From Cronobacter universalis NCTC 9529 (GTDB lineage: Bacteria; Pseudomonadota; Gammaproteobacteria; Enterobacterales; Enterobacteriaceae): a stretch of 64,000 nucleotides of DNA. This document shows positions 56,897 to 64,000 of the stretch, piece by piece. Every line of letters begins with the position of its first letter. The first letter of the stretch is position 1. Location of the stretch: contig NZ_CP012257.1 of NCBI RefSeq assembly GCF_001277175.1, positions 3,844,001 to 3,908,000 on the forward strand. Reading direction: 5' to 3'. Under the pieces are notes generated by a model. It saw only the letters and a program-made list of their open reading frames with translations. It made no database searches and was not told the DNA's origin. The position numbers and the translations under genes are program-made.

Positions 56897-57115
56897 ATGC
56901 AAAACGAATCGACTGAACACCGCATCGCTGAGCTGGAAAGCCGGCTGGCGTTCCAGGAAACCACCATTGAGGACTTAAACGCCGCCATCACAAAGCATGA
57001 GCTGGAGCTGGCGAAGATGCGCGAACAGCTCAAAATTATGGTGGAGAAAATCAAAGCCTCGCAGCCGTCAATGATCGCATCGCAGGCGGAAGAAACGCCG
57101 CCGCCGCATTACTGA
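56897..57115 (+). CDS. slyX: SlyX coiled-coil protein
   Basis: 72 residues, the E. coli length, with heptad-rich coiled coil ([20 protein letters not shown]) and the EETPPPHY tail. Function unknown. AAAGGGGGA precedes ATG 56897; an earlier in-frame start at 56834 is rejected. Convergent with slyD. Confidence 0.95.
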   Translation: MQNESTEHRIAELESRLAFQETTIEDLNAAITKHELELAKMREQLKIMVEKIKASQPSMIASQAEETPPPHY

Positions 57116-57134
57116 CAGGTAAACCGCGGGCAGT

Positions 57135-57163
57135 AAAAAGGGGCGCCGGAGCGCCCCTTTTTT
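57135..57163. terminator. Bidirectional terminator between slyX and slyD
   Basis: AAAAAGGGGCGC-CGGA-GCGCCCCTTTTTT; A and T runs on both sides serve both convergent genes. Confidence 0.95.
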
Positions 57164-57170
57164 ATCAGGC

Positions 57171-57761
57171 TTAGTGGCAACCGCAGCCGCCGTTACCGCA
57201 ACCGCCTTTACCGTGCTCGTGGTCGTGGCTATGGCCGTGACCGCCGCAGCAACCGTCGTGATCGTGGTCATGATCGTGGTCGTGATGATGACCGTTCGCG
57301 CCGTGAACGTGGCCATGGGCCAGTTCTTCTTCGGTCGCTTCGCGGATAGCAACAACTTCTACGTTGAAGTTCAGGTTCTGGCCCGCCAGCATGTGGTTGC
57401 CGTCAACCACGACATGGTCGTCGCCCACTTCGGTAATTTCTACCGGTACCGGGCCCTGATCGGTTTCCGCCAGGAAACGCATGCCGACCTGCAGCTCATC
57501 AACGCCCATGAAGACGTCTTTCGGTACGCGCTGCACCAGGTTTTCATCGTACTGGCCGTAAGCGTCGTTGGCGCCTACGTTCACGTCGAATTTATCGCCA
57601 ACATCGTGACCTTCCAGCGCAGATTCCAGGCCGGAAATCAGGGAGCCGTGACCATGCAGGTAGTCCAGCGGCGCACTCACCGGAGACTCATCAACCAATA
57701 CACCGTCTTCTGTACGTACCTGATAGGCCAGGCTGACCACCAGGTCTTTTGCTACTTTCAT
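57171..57761 (-). CDS. slyD: SlyD, FKBP-type isomerase and nickel metallochaperone
   Basis: 196 residues. The isomerase FKBP fold (1-~70 and 130-150) surrounds an insert-in-flap chaperone domain. The C-terminus from ~145 is metal-binding: alternating His-Asp repeats, then Cys-Gly pairs (DGCCGGHGH, GGCGNGGCGCH). In E. coli it helps load nickel into hydrogenase. The plain KVAKDLVVSLAYQVRTEDG start is conserved. Confidence 0.97.
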   Translation of the reverse strand: MKVAKDLVVSLAYQVRTEDGVLVDESPVSAPLDYLHGHGSLISGLESALEGHDVGDKFDVNVGANDAYGQYDENLVQRVPKDVFMGVDELQVGMRFLAETDQGPVPVEITEVGDDHVVVDGNHMLAGQNLNFNVEVVAIREATEEELAHGHVHGANGHHHDHDHDHDHDGCCGGHGHSHDHEHGKGGCGNGGCGCH

Positions 57762-57855
57762 GATATCTCCTGAGTGAGGAAAAAAGACTGGCGCCGATTG
57801 TAGCCCAATTCGGCGCCTGTGTACCCTTTAGCTTAAAGAAACCTGGGGCATCTCG

Positions 57856-58056
57856 CTAGTCGGGATAAAAAATCCCTATGACTTGCTCATCTTTGCGAAC
57901 CTTCTCGCGAACTCCTTTATCCGCCTCGCGCATCTGATGCCCGCACTTTACGCACTCGACGATATCGACCTGATTTTCACGCCACATGGCGAGAGAATCC
58001 TGCGCCTGGCATTTCGGGCAGACGGCCCCGGCAATAAAACGTTTACGCACAGCCAT
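57856..58056 (-). CDS. yheV: YheV, zinc-ribbon protein
   Basis: 66 residues with two CxxC pairs, CPKC near 14-17 and CVKC near 35-38, a small zinc ribbon. Function unknown. It is 11 bases downstream of kefB, so probably part of kefG-kefB-yheV. Confidence 0.93.
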   Translation of the reverse strand: MAVRKRFIAGAVCPKCQAQDSLAMWRENQVDIVECVKCGHQMREADKGVREKVRKDEQVIGIFYPD

Positions 58057-58067
58057 AGGTTCACCTT

Positions 58068-59873
58068 CTATTCAAATTCGTCCCAGCCGTCCAGCTGGCG
58101 TCGTTCCTGCTGCATCTCGCGATGGAAAATCTCCTCCAGCTCGCGCCGCGCCTCGCGTACACGGGAGATTTGCGCGTTATCGGTATGCACCGGCATCAGT
58201 TCGCGCAGCATGCGCATATCAAGGCGCCGGAAATGAAGCTGCGCGCGCTGCGCCTGATGCGGATGCATCCCAAGCGAAATCAGCGTCTTGCGCCCAAGCT
58301 CCAGGGCGCTGGAGAACGTCTCGCGTGAAAACTGCTTTACGCCCGCCTGAAGAAGCTCATGCGCTTCAACGCGCCCGCGCGCCCGCGCCAGGATTTCCAG
58401 TTGCGGAAAGTGCTGCTGGCAGAGATGCACGATGCGCATCGTGTCTTCCGGGTCGTTGCAGGTCACGACGATAGACTCTGCGGATTCGGCCCCGGCGGCG
58501 CGCAGCAGTTCAAGCTCGGTGGCGTCGCCATAGTAAACCTTGTAGCCATATTTACGCATCAGGTTCACCGCGCTGATATCGCGCTCCAGCACCGTAATTC
58601 GCATTTTGTTGGCCATCAGCAGGCGGCCAATCACCTGCCCGAAACGTCCGAAGCCGACAATAATCACCTGCGGCTTATCATCTTCCACATAAGGCGTTTC
58701 ATCGTGCTCGTCCTGAGCGTTGAAGTGACGCGCCAGCAGCCGGTTGATGCCTTTCATCACCAGCGGCGTGGTCATCATCGAAAGCGTCACCGTCACCAGC
58801 AGCAGCGCCATCTGGTCATTATGGAAAAGCTTCTGCGACGAGGCGCTGGAGAAGAGCACAAAGGCGAACTCCCCGCCCTGGCTCAACACGCCCGCGAACG
58901 GCAACCGTTCGGTGCGCCGCAGGCCCTGAAAACGCCCGAGGCCATACAGCACCGCCATCTTGACGCTCACCAGCACGACCACGCTCATCACGACCCACAG
59001 AATATGGGTATAGAGGACGCCCAGGTTCAGCGCCATGCCGACAGAGATAAAAAAGAGCCCCAGCAGCAGGCCTTTAAAGGGCTCAATAGCGATTTCCAGC
59101 TCGTGGCGATATTCGCTTTCAGCCAGCAGAATGCCGGCGATAAACGTGCCGAGCGCCATAGAAAGCCCCAGCAAATCCATAAACAGCGCGGAGCCGAGCA
59201 CCAGCAGCAGCGCGGCGGCGGTAAACACCTCGCGCACGCCGGAACCGGCAATAAACCTAAACACCGGGCGCAGGAGATAACGCCCACCCACCAGCATCAC
59301 GGCGAACGCCAGCACCTTCATGCCGATTTTCAGCCAGTCAGGATGCTCATCGCCATTGCCCGCCAGCAGAGGCACCATCGCCAGCGCCGGGATCACCGCG
59401 AGATCCTGAAACAGCAGCACAGAGAACCCTAGCTGGCCGCCTTCGGTGCGGTTCATGCCTTTATCGCGCATCAGCTGCAACGCCATCGCGGTCGACGACA
59501 TCGCAAGGCCGATGCCGCCCACCACGGCCGCCTGCCACGCGAAATCGGTCAGCATCAGGAGGCCCGCCAGCACCACGGCGCTTAACAGCACCTGGGCTGC
59601 GCCAATGCCGAAAATAGAACGCCGCAGCTTCCAGAGTTTTGACGGATTCAGCTCAAGCCCTATCAGGAACATCAGAAACACGACGCCCAGCTCTGAAAAG
59701 TGCAGGATCTCGTCGACGTCGCTGATAAAGCCAAGCCCCCACGGGCCGATGGCGATCCCCGCCAGCAAATAGCCCAGCACCGCGCCGATGCCCAGGCGCG
59801 CCGCGATTGGCACCGCCACTACCGCGGCGAAAAGAAACAGAATGCCTGCCAGCAGCAGGTCCGAACCTTCCAT
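58068..59873 (-). CDS. kefB: KefB, glutathione-gated potassium/proton antiporter
   Basis: 601 residues. A monovalent cation:proton antiporter-2 membrane domain (~1-380, about 12 helices) is followed by the RCK/KTN regulatory domain with [15 protein letters not shown] near 406 and [17 protein letters not shown] near the end. ATG 59873 overlaps the kefG stop by one base (TGATG), which fixes the start; a TTG one codon earlier is less likely. Electrophile-glutathione adducts open it and acidify the cytoplasm. Confidence 0.96.
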   Translation of the reverse strand: MEGSDLLLAGILFLFAAVVAVPIAARLGIGAVLGYLLAGIAIGPWGLGFISDVDEILHFSELGVVFLMFLIGLELNPSKLWKLRRSIFGIGAAQVLLSAVVLAGLLMLTDFAWQAAVVGGIGLAMSSTAMALQLMRDKGMNRTEGGQLGFSVLLFQDLAVIPALAMVPLLAGNGDEHPDWLKIGMKVLAFAVMLVGGRYLLRPVFRFIAGSGVREVFTAAALLLVLGSALFMDLLGLSMALGTFIAGILLAESEYRHELEIAIEPFKGLLLGLFFISVGMALNLGVLYTHILWVVMSVVVLVSVKMAVLYGLGRFQGLRRTERLPFAGVLSQGGEFAFVLFSSASSQKLFHNDQMALLLVTVTLSMMTTPLVMKGINRLLARHFNAQDEHDETPYVEDDKPQVIIVGFGRFGQVIGRLLMANKMRITVLERDISAVNLMRKYGYKVYYGDATELELLRAAGAESAESIVVTCNDPEDTMRIVHLCQQHFPQLEILARARGRVEAHELLQAGVKQFSRETFSSALELGRKTLISLGMHPHQAQRAQLHFRRLDMRMLRELMPVHTDNAQISRVREARRELEEIFHREMQQERRQLDGWDEFE

Positions 59874-60427
59874 CAAAAGCCTCCCGGCGTTAAAGGGTCC
59901 GCCAGCCAGCGCTCATACGCGTGGCCGTGAGACGCCAGTTCGGAAAGCGACTGACGCCGCGCCCAGTAAATAATCAGCGGCGTCATCCAGTACATACGGC
60001 ACATGGCGGCGGTTAGCTCGAAAGGCCGCAGGATGTCGGTCAGGGCATAGCGGTTAAACCCGTCCGGGCGATAAGCCGTCTCCGGCTCGCCGGTGGTAAT
60101 AACGCAGCGCCAGTATTTGCCGGCAAGCGCATTGCCGCCCACGCCGCTCGCGAAACCGCGGCTCAACACGCGGTCGAACCACTCTTTCAGCAGCGCCGGA
60201 CAGCTATAGGTGTAAAGCGGGAACTGAAAAACAATCACATCATGATCGCGCAGCAACGCCTGCTCATGGCTGATATCAATAAAGAAATCGGGATAGTGGG
60301 CATAGAGGTCATGCACCGTGACATTTGGTAATTGCAGAGCCGGCTTAAGCAAAACCCGGTTGGCCACCGAGTCCTGAGATTCCGGATGGGCATACAGCAG
60401 CAAAACTTTCGCTGTCTGTGACATCAT
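59873..60427 (-). CDS. kefG: KefG, NAD(P)H-quinone-oxidoreductase-like activator of KefB
   Basis: 184 residues from [20 protein letters not shown] at 60427, the E. coli length; a seven-codon upstream start is rejected. Flavodoxin-like fold with [22 protein letters not shown] and [15 protein letters not shown]. Needed for full KefB activity. Overlaps kefB by one base. Confidence 0.95.
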   Translation of the reverse strand: MMSQTAKVLLLYAHPESQDSVANRVLLKPALQLPNVTVHDLYAHYPDFFIDISHEQALLRDHDVIVFQFPLYTYSCPALLKEWFDRVLSRGFASGVGGNALAGKYWRCVITTGEPETAYRPDGFNRYALTDILRPFELTAAMCRMYWMTPLIIYWARRQSLSELASHGHAYERWLADPLTPGGF

Positions 60428-60550
60428 TCCCCTCCAGGGCGTCGTCATTGTTACTATTTTGGGCTACCATGGCGGCCCCACGCGGTGCCCAAAGCATCAC
60501 GTTACATGAATATAATGACAATTTAACATAGTCTGAATCTACGGCGCCTT

Positions 60551-62461
60551 ATGATTGTTTTCTCCTCGTTACAAATTCGTCGCGGCACTCGCGTGCTGCT
60601 GGACAACGCCACCGCCACGATCAATCCGGGTCAGAAAGTGGGCCTGGTGGGCAAAAACGGCTGCGGCAAATCCACGCTCCTGTCGCTTCTGAAAAACGAG
60701 ATTAGCGCCGACGGCGGGAGTTTCACCTACCCCGGCACCTGGCAGCTCGCCTGGGTGAATCAGGAAACGCCCGCGCTCGCGCAGCCCGCGCTGGAATATG
60801 TAATTGACGGCGATCGCGAATACCGCGCCTTTGAGCGCGAACTGAACGACGCCACCGAGCGCAACGACGGTCACGCCATCGCCACGGCGCATGGCAAGCT
60901 GGACGCCATCGACGCCTGGACCATTCGCTCACGCGCCGCGAGCCTCCTGCACGGGCTGGGCTTCAGCAACGAACAGCTGACGCGTCCGGTGAGCGATTTC
61001 TCCGGCGGCTGGCGTATGCGTCTTAACCTCGCGCAGGCGCTGATTTGCCGCTCCGATCTGCTGCTGCTCGACGAACCGACCAACCACCTCGATCTCGATG
61101 CGGTCATCTGGCTGGAGAAATGGCTGAAAAGCTATAACGGCACGCTGATCCTTATCTCGCACGACCGCGATTTCCTGGATCCGGTGGTGGACAAAATCAT
61201 TCATATCGAACAGCAAAATATGTTCGAGTACACCGGCAACTACAGCTCGTTCGAGCGCCAGCGCGCCACGCGTCTCGCCCAGCAGCAGGCGACATACGAA
61301 AGCCAGCAGCAGCGCGTCGCGCACCTGCAAAGCTTTATCGATCGCTTTAAAGCGAAAGCGTCCAAAGCGAAGCAGGCGCAGAGCCGCATCAAAATGCTGG
61401 AGCGCATGGAGCTGATTGCGCCTGCCCATGTGGACAACCCGTTCCACTTCAGCTTTCGCGCGCCGGAAAGCCTGCCCAACCCGCTGCTTAAAATGGAAAA
61501 AGTCAGCGCCGGTTACGGCGAGCGCATCATTCTGAACTCCATCAAGCTCAACCTGGTGCCCGGCTCGCGCATCGGTCTGCTGGGGCGCAACGGCGCAGGC
61601 AAATCAACGCTGATTAAACTGCTGGCGGGCGAACTTGCGCCAGTCAGCGGCGATATCGGGCTCGCCAAAGGCATTAAGCTCGGATACTTCGCCCAGCATC
61701 AGCTGGAGTTTTTACGCGCCGACGAATCGCCGTTGCAGCATCTGGCGCGCATCGCCCCGCGTGAAACCGAACAGCAGCTGCGCGACTATCTCGGCGGCTT
61801 CGGCTTCCAGGGCGATAAAGTCACCGAAGCCACCGAGCGGTTCTCCGGCGGCGAGAAAGCGCGGCTGGTGCTGGCGCTGATCGTCTGGCAGCGCCCTAAC
61901 CTGCTGCTGCTCGATGAGCCGACCAACCACCTGGATCTCGACATGCGCCAGGCGCTGACTGACGCGCTGATCGAATTCGAAGGCGCGCTGGTGGTGGTCT
62001 CGCACGACCGTCACCTGATCCGCTCCACCACCGACGATCTCTATCTGGTGCACGACGGCAAAGTCGAACCGTTCGACGGCGATCTGGACGATTACCAGCA
62101 GTGGCTGAGCGACGTGCAGAAGCAGGAGAGCCAGGGCGACGACGCCAGCCGCGAGAAAGACAACGGCAATAGCGCGCAGGCGCGCAAAGATCAGAAGCGC
62201 CGCGAGGCGGAGCTGCGCACCCAAACGCAGCCGCTGCGTAAAGAGATAACCCGTCTGGAAAAAGAGATGGAAAAGCTCAACGCCACGCTTGCGGGCGTCG
62301 AAGAGAAGCTCGCCGACAGCGCCATTTACGATCCGGCTCGCAAAGCGGAGATGAATGAGTGTCTGCAAACGCAGGCGAAGACCAAAGCGGCGCTGGAAGA
62401 GTGCGAAATGGCGTGGCTGGACGCGCAGGAACAACTGGAAGCGATGCTACAAAGCGAGTAG
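60551..62461 (+). CDS. yheS: YheS, ABC-F family translation ATPase
   Basis: 636 residues, two ABC cassettes with no membrane domain. First Walker A GKNGCGKST near 35, signature FSGGWRMRLNLAQA and LLLLDEPTNHLDL near 170; second Walker A GRNGAGKST near 345 with FSGGEKARLVLALI and a second DEPTNHLDLDMRQAL. The linker is charged (KAKASKAKQAQSRIKMLERME) and the tail is coiled coil. ABC-F proteins act on the ribosome E-site; YheS's stalled substrate is unknown. Divergent from kefG. Confidence 0.96.
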   Translation: MIVFSSLQIRRGTRVLLDNATATINPGQKVGLVGKNGCGKSTLLSLLKNEISADGGSFTYPGTWQLAWVNQETPALAQPALEYVIDGDREYRAFERELNDATERNDGHAIATAHGKLDAIDAWTIRSRAASLLHGLGFSNEQLTRPVSDFSGGWRMRLNLAQALICRSDLLLLDEPTNHLDLDAVIWLEKWLKSYNGTLILISHDRDFLDPVVDKIIHIEQQNMFEYTGNYSSFERQRATRLAQQQATYESQQQRVAHLQSFIDRFKAKASKAKQAQSRIKMLERMELIAPAHVDNPFHFSFRAPESLPNPLLKMEKVSAGYGERIILNSIKLNLVPGSRIGLLGRNGAGKSTLIKLLAGELAPVSGDIGLAKGIKLGYFAQHQLEFLRADESPLQHLARIAPRETEQQLRDYLGGFGFQGDKVTEATERFSGGEKARLVLALIVWQRPNLLLLDEPTNHLDLDMRQALTDALIEFEGALVVVSHDRHLIRSTTDDLYLVHDGKVEPFDGDLDDYQQWLSDVQKQESQGDDASREKDNGNSAQARKDQKRREAELRTQTQPLRKEITRLEKEMEKLNATLAGVEEKLADSAIYDPARKAEMNECLQTQAKTKAALEECEMAWLDAQEQLEAMLQSE

Positions 62462-62480
62462 CCGGGCGCGAACGCCCGGC
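62461..62480. terminator. Hairpin between convergent yheS and nadV
   Basis: GCCGGGCG-CGAA-CGCCCGGC perfect eight-pair stem starting at the final base of yheS; no T run follows, so termination may be weak. Confidence 0.5.
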
Positions 62481-62488
62481 AGGCGGGA

Positions 62489-63979
62489 TTAACGCTGCGC
62501 CGCCAGGCGCTGGCGCAGGGTTTCCAGATGCTCCACGCCGTGAAGTTTGCCATCCAGGAAACGGGTTTTCAGTTCACCCTGCTGCTCCTGCTCCAGGGTC
62601 TGTTCGTCAAACAATTGATAATCGCCGTTATCGTCACGCTCGACGCGCAGCAGCCCGCGCGCTGAGCGTTTCAGTCCGCTGTCGGTTTTCGGCTCTTTGA
62701 AAATCATGCGCCCCACGCCGTTCACTTCGCCGTACGTCGCTTTCATCGCAAAGCCGAACGTGTCGCGGGTGTTGTACTGATACGTAAACGAACCGACGCC
62801 GAACACCACGTTTGAGCTGGCGAAGCCTTTCGCCGCCAGACGGCGCAGGATCTCTTCGGCGCGTTCAAGCGTAATAGAATCGCCGTAAATCAGGCCCACA
62901 TGCGGGTCGAGCACTTTGAAGCCTTTGTCATTGACGGTGCCGCCGAAAATTTCCCACAGCACCTCAACCGAGCCTTTCTCTTCCGGCGTGCGGTCGGCGC
63001 GCGTGTCGTCATCGGCACCGGTGCCGCAGAGGATCTCCACCGGGTCGCCGCTGTCCGGGCGGAACACCACGTGGCCTTCACGCGCCATGATCTGCGTTTT
63101 CAGCTCACGGGTATATTCCGTGATGACGCGCCAGTAGTCCCAGGTATCCGAGACAATCGAGACAAAGCCGTTCGGGTAGAGATCGCAAATCAGGCGGCGG
63201 AACGTCTCGATTTCGCTCTCTTTCTCGCCCATGCACATCACGCTGTGCTCGGTCGCCGGGATGGACGCGGCAATGAAGCACTCCTGGCCCTGGGTGTAGT
63301 AATCCCGCGCGTAGAGCATCGACGGAATATTATCGGTGCCTTTAAAGCTCAGCAGGTGGCCGCAGCCCGCCTGCGCGGTATCCTGAAGGCCAGACATGCC
63401 GCGAAACGAGAAATCGTGGCACTGAAAATCGAGGTGGCTTACGTCAGAGCAGGTTTTCTCAGCCCAGCGCTCGCAGATAGTCCGGTAGTGGTGCGCGATA
63501 GTGGCGTTGGTGGAGGATTTCCACAGCTCCGCCGAGAGCACCGTTTCCAGGTAGTTCACCAGCCAGAAGAATTCCGGAAGGGTATTGGTAATGGTCAGCA
63601 CCGGCACTTTCATCGCCACTTTGCTGCCTTCATCCAGCGCTTTGATATGCAGCGGCAGGTAACCAAGCTGATGCAGCGCGCAAATGTGATCCGCGCTGAC
63701 AGCGCCTTTGCCGATGTAGCTGTCCATCACCGCCTGATATTCGTCTACCACTTCCGCCTCAGGGCGCGCGAAGAACTGCGCGTTAAACAGATCGACCAGG
63801 AACCATTGCAGGAACCCCTGCAGGCCGAAGAACACCAGCTTGCCGTCCGCGACAGGAGAGTGGAAATGACGGTCGCTGCGCGGCGTAAAGTTGGAATAGA
63901 CTTTAGTGGTGCCTGCCGGGTACTGCTCGCGGTGCGACACTTTGTAGCCATCAATAGCCAGAATCGGATTCATGTTCAT
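62489..63979 (-). CDS. nadV: NadV, nicotinamide phosphoribosyltransferase
   Basis: 496 residues, the NAMPT type rather than PncB. It makes nicotinamide mononucleotide from nicotinamide and PRPP, so NAD salvage can skip deamidation. The Asp in HDFSFRGMSGLQ (Asp219 of human NAMPT) that favours nicotinamide is conserved, as are EHSVMCMG (His247) and RPDSGDP (Asp313 region). GGAGAAGGGCG precedes ATG 63979. E. coli K-12 lacks this gene. Upstream sequence is off the edge, so operon partners cannot be seen. Confidence 0.94.
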   Translation of the reverse strand: MNMNPILAIDGYKVSHREQYPAGTTKVYSNFTPRSDRHFHSPVADGKLVFFGLQGFLQWFLVDLFNAQFFARPEAEVVDEYQAVMDSYIGKGAVSADHICALHQLGYLPLHIKALDEGSKVAMKVPVLTITNTLPEFFWLVNYLETVLSAELWKSSTNATIAHHYRTICERWAEKTCSDVSHLDFQCHDFSFRGMSGLQDTAQAGCGHLLSFKGTDNIPSMLYARDYYTQGQECFIAASIPATEHSVMCMGEKESEIETFRRLICDLYPNGFVSIVSDTWDYWRVITEYTRELKTQIMAREGHVVFRPDSGDPVEILCGTGADDDTRADRTPEEKGSVEVLWEIFGGTVNDKGFKVLDPHVGLIYGDSITLERAEEILRRLAAKGFASSNVVFGVGSFTYQYNTRDTFGFAMKATYGEVNGVGRMIFKEPKTDSGLKRSARGLLRVERDDNGDYQLFDEQTLEQEQQGELKTRFLDGKLHGVEHLETLRQRLAAQR

Positions 63980-64000
63980 CGCCCTTCTCCTTACGCGTTA
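63980..64000. other. Upstream edge of nadV
   Basis: Only a GGAGAAGGGCG ribosome site is visible in these last 21 bases. No further gene can be called. Confidence 0.5.

Overview
This window is chromosomal DNA from an enterobacterium. It is GC-rich in the protein genes, the proteins are close to those of Escherichia coli K-12 as I remember them, and the gene blocks are the E. coli ones. The GC richness, the extra GTAG-type palindromic repeats and the nicotinamide phosphoribosyltransferase gene beside yheS suggest Cronobacter or a close relative. The genus is inference; no database was searched.

Layout. (1) 1-6435, an accessory-flavoured left part: rtcR with a divergent sigma-54 promoter firing off the left edge, panS, yjbD, two back-to-back toxin-first toxin-antitoxin modules, then yjbB. 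(2) 6436-6906, a gene-free stretch filled with repeats, including four direct 59-bp units. (3) 6907-17775, the metH / iclR / aceK-aceA-aceB / metA block (methionine synthesis and the glyoxylate shunt with its own repressor). (4) 18008-23376, a complete rRNA operon on the minus strand (16S, tRNA-Glu, 23S, 5S) with P1 and P2 promoters, boxA sites and a terminator. (5) 23530-33845, yrdA, then yrdB-aroE-tsaC-yrdD-smg-dprA (minus), def-fmt-rsmB-trkA-mscL (plus), arfA, zntR and yhdN. (6) 33963-47618, the alpha, spc and S10 ribosomal protein operons, all minus strand. (7) 48001-49208, a one-domain prepilin peptidase, bfr and bfd. (8) 49386-55678, the str operon (rpsL-rpsG-fusA-tufA) preceded by tusDCB and yheO. 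(9) 55854-63979, fkpA, slyX, slyD, kefG-kefB-yheV, yheS and nadV.

How the genes work together. Most of the window is the translation core: three ribosomal protein operons with leader-based feedback, the str operon, one rRNA operon, and factors for tRNA modification (tsaC, tusBCD), rRNA methylation (rsmB), initiation and N-terminal processing (def, fmt), ribosome rescue (arfA) and ABC-F translation (yheS). Around it sit methionine synthesis (metA, metH, with MetJ and MetR sites), acetate growth (aceBAK under IclR), potassium and osmotic control (trkA, mscL, kefGB), iron storage (bfr/bfd with a Fur box) and NAD salvage (nadV).

Most unusual points. The rRNA operon joins the flank found downstream of E. 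coli rrnE (metA side) to the flank found upstream of rrnD (yrdA side), which is what one inversion between two rRNA operons across the replication origin would produce. Palindromic repeats with GTAG heads form a 59-bp tandem array next to metH and an inverted pair between aceA and aceK. Two toxin-antitoxin modules lie where I would expect pepE and rluF. A prepilin peptidase reduced to its catalytic half sits alone beside bfr. I found no convincing wholly new system; much of the window is conserved housekeeping DNA.
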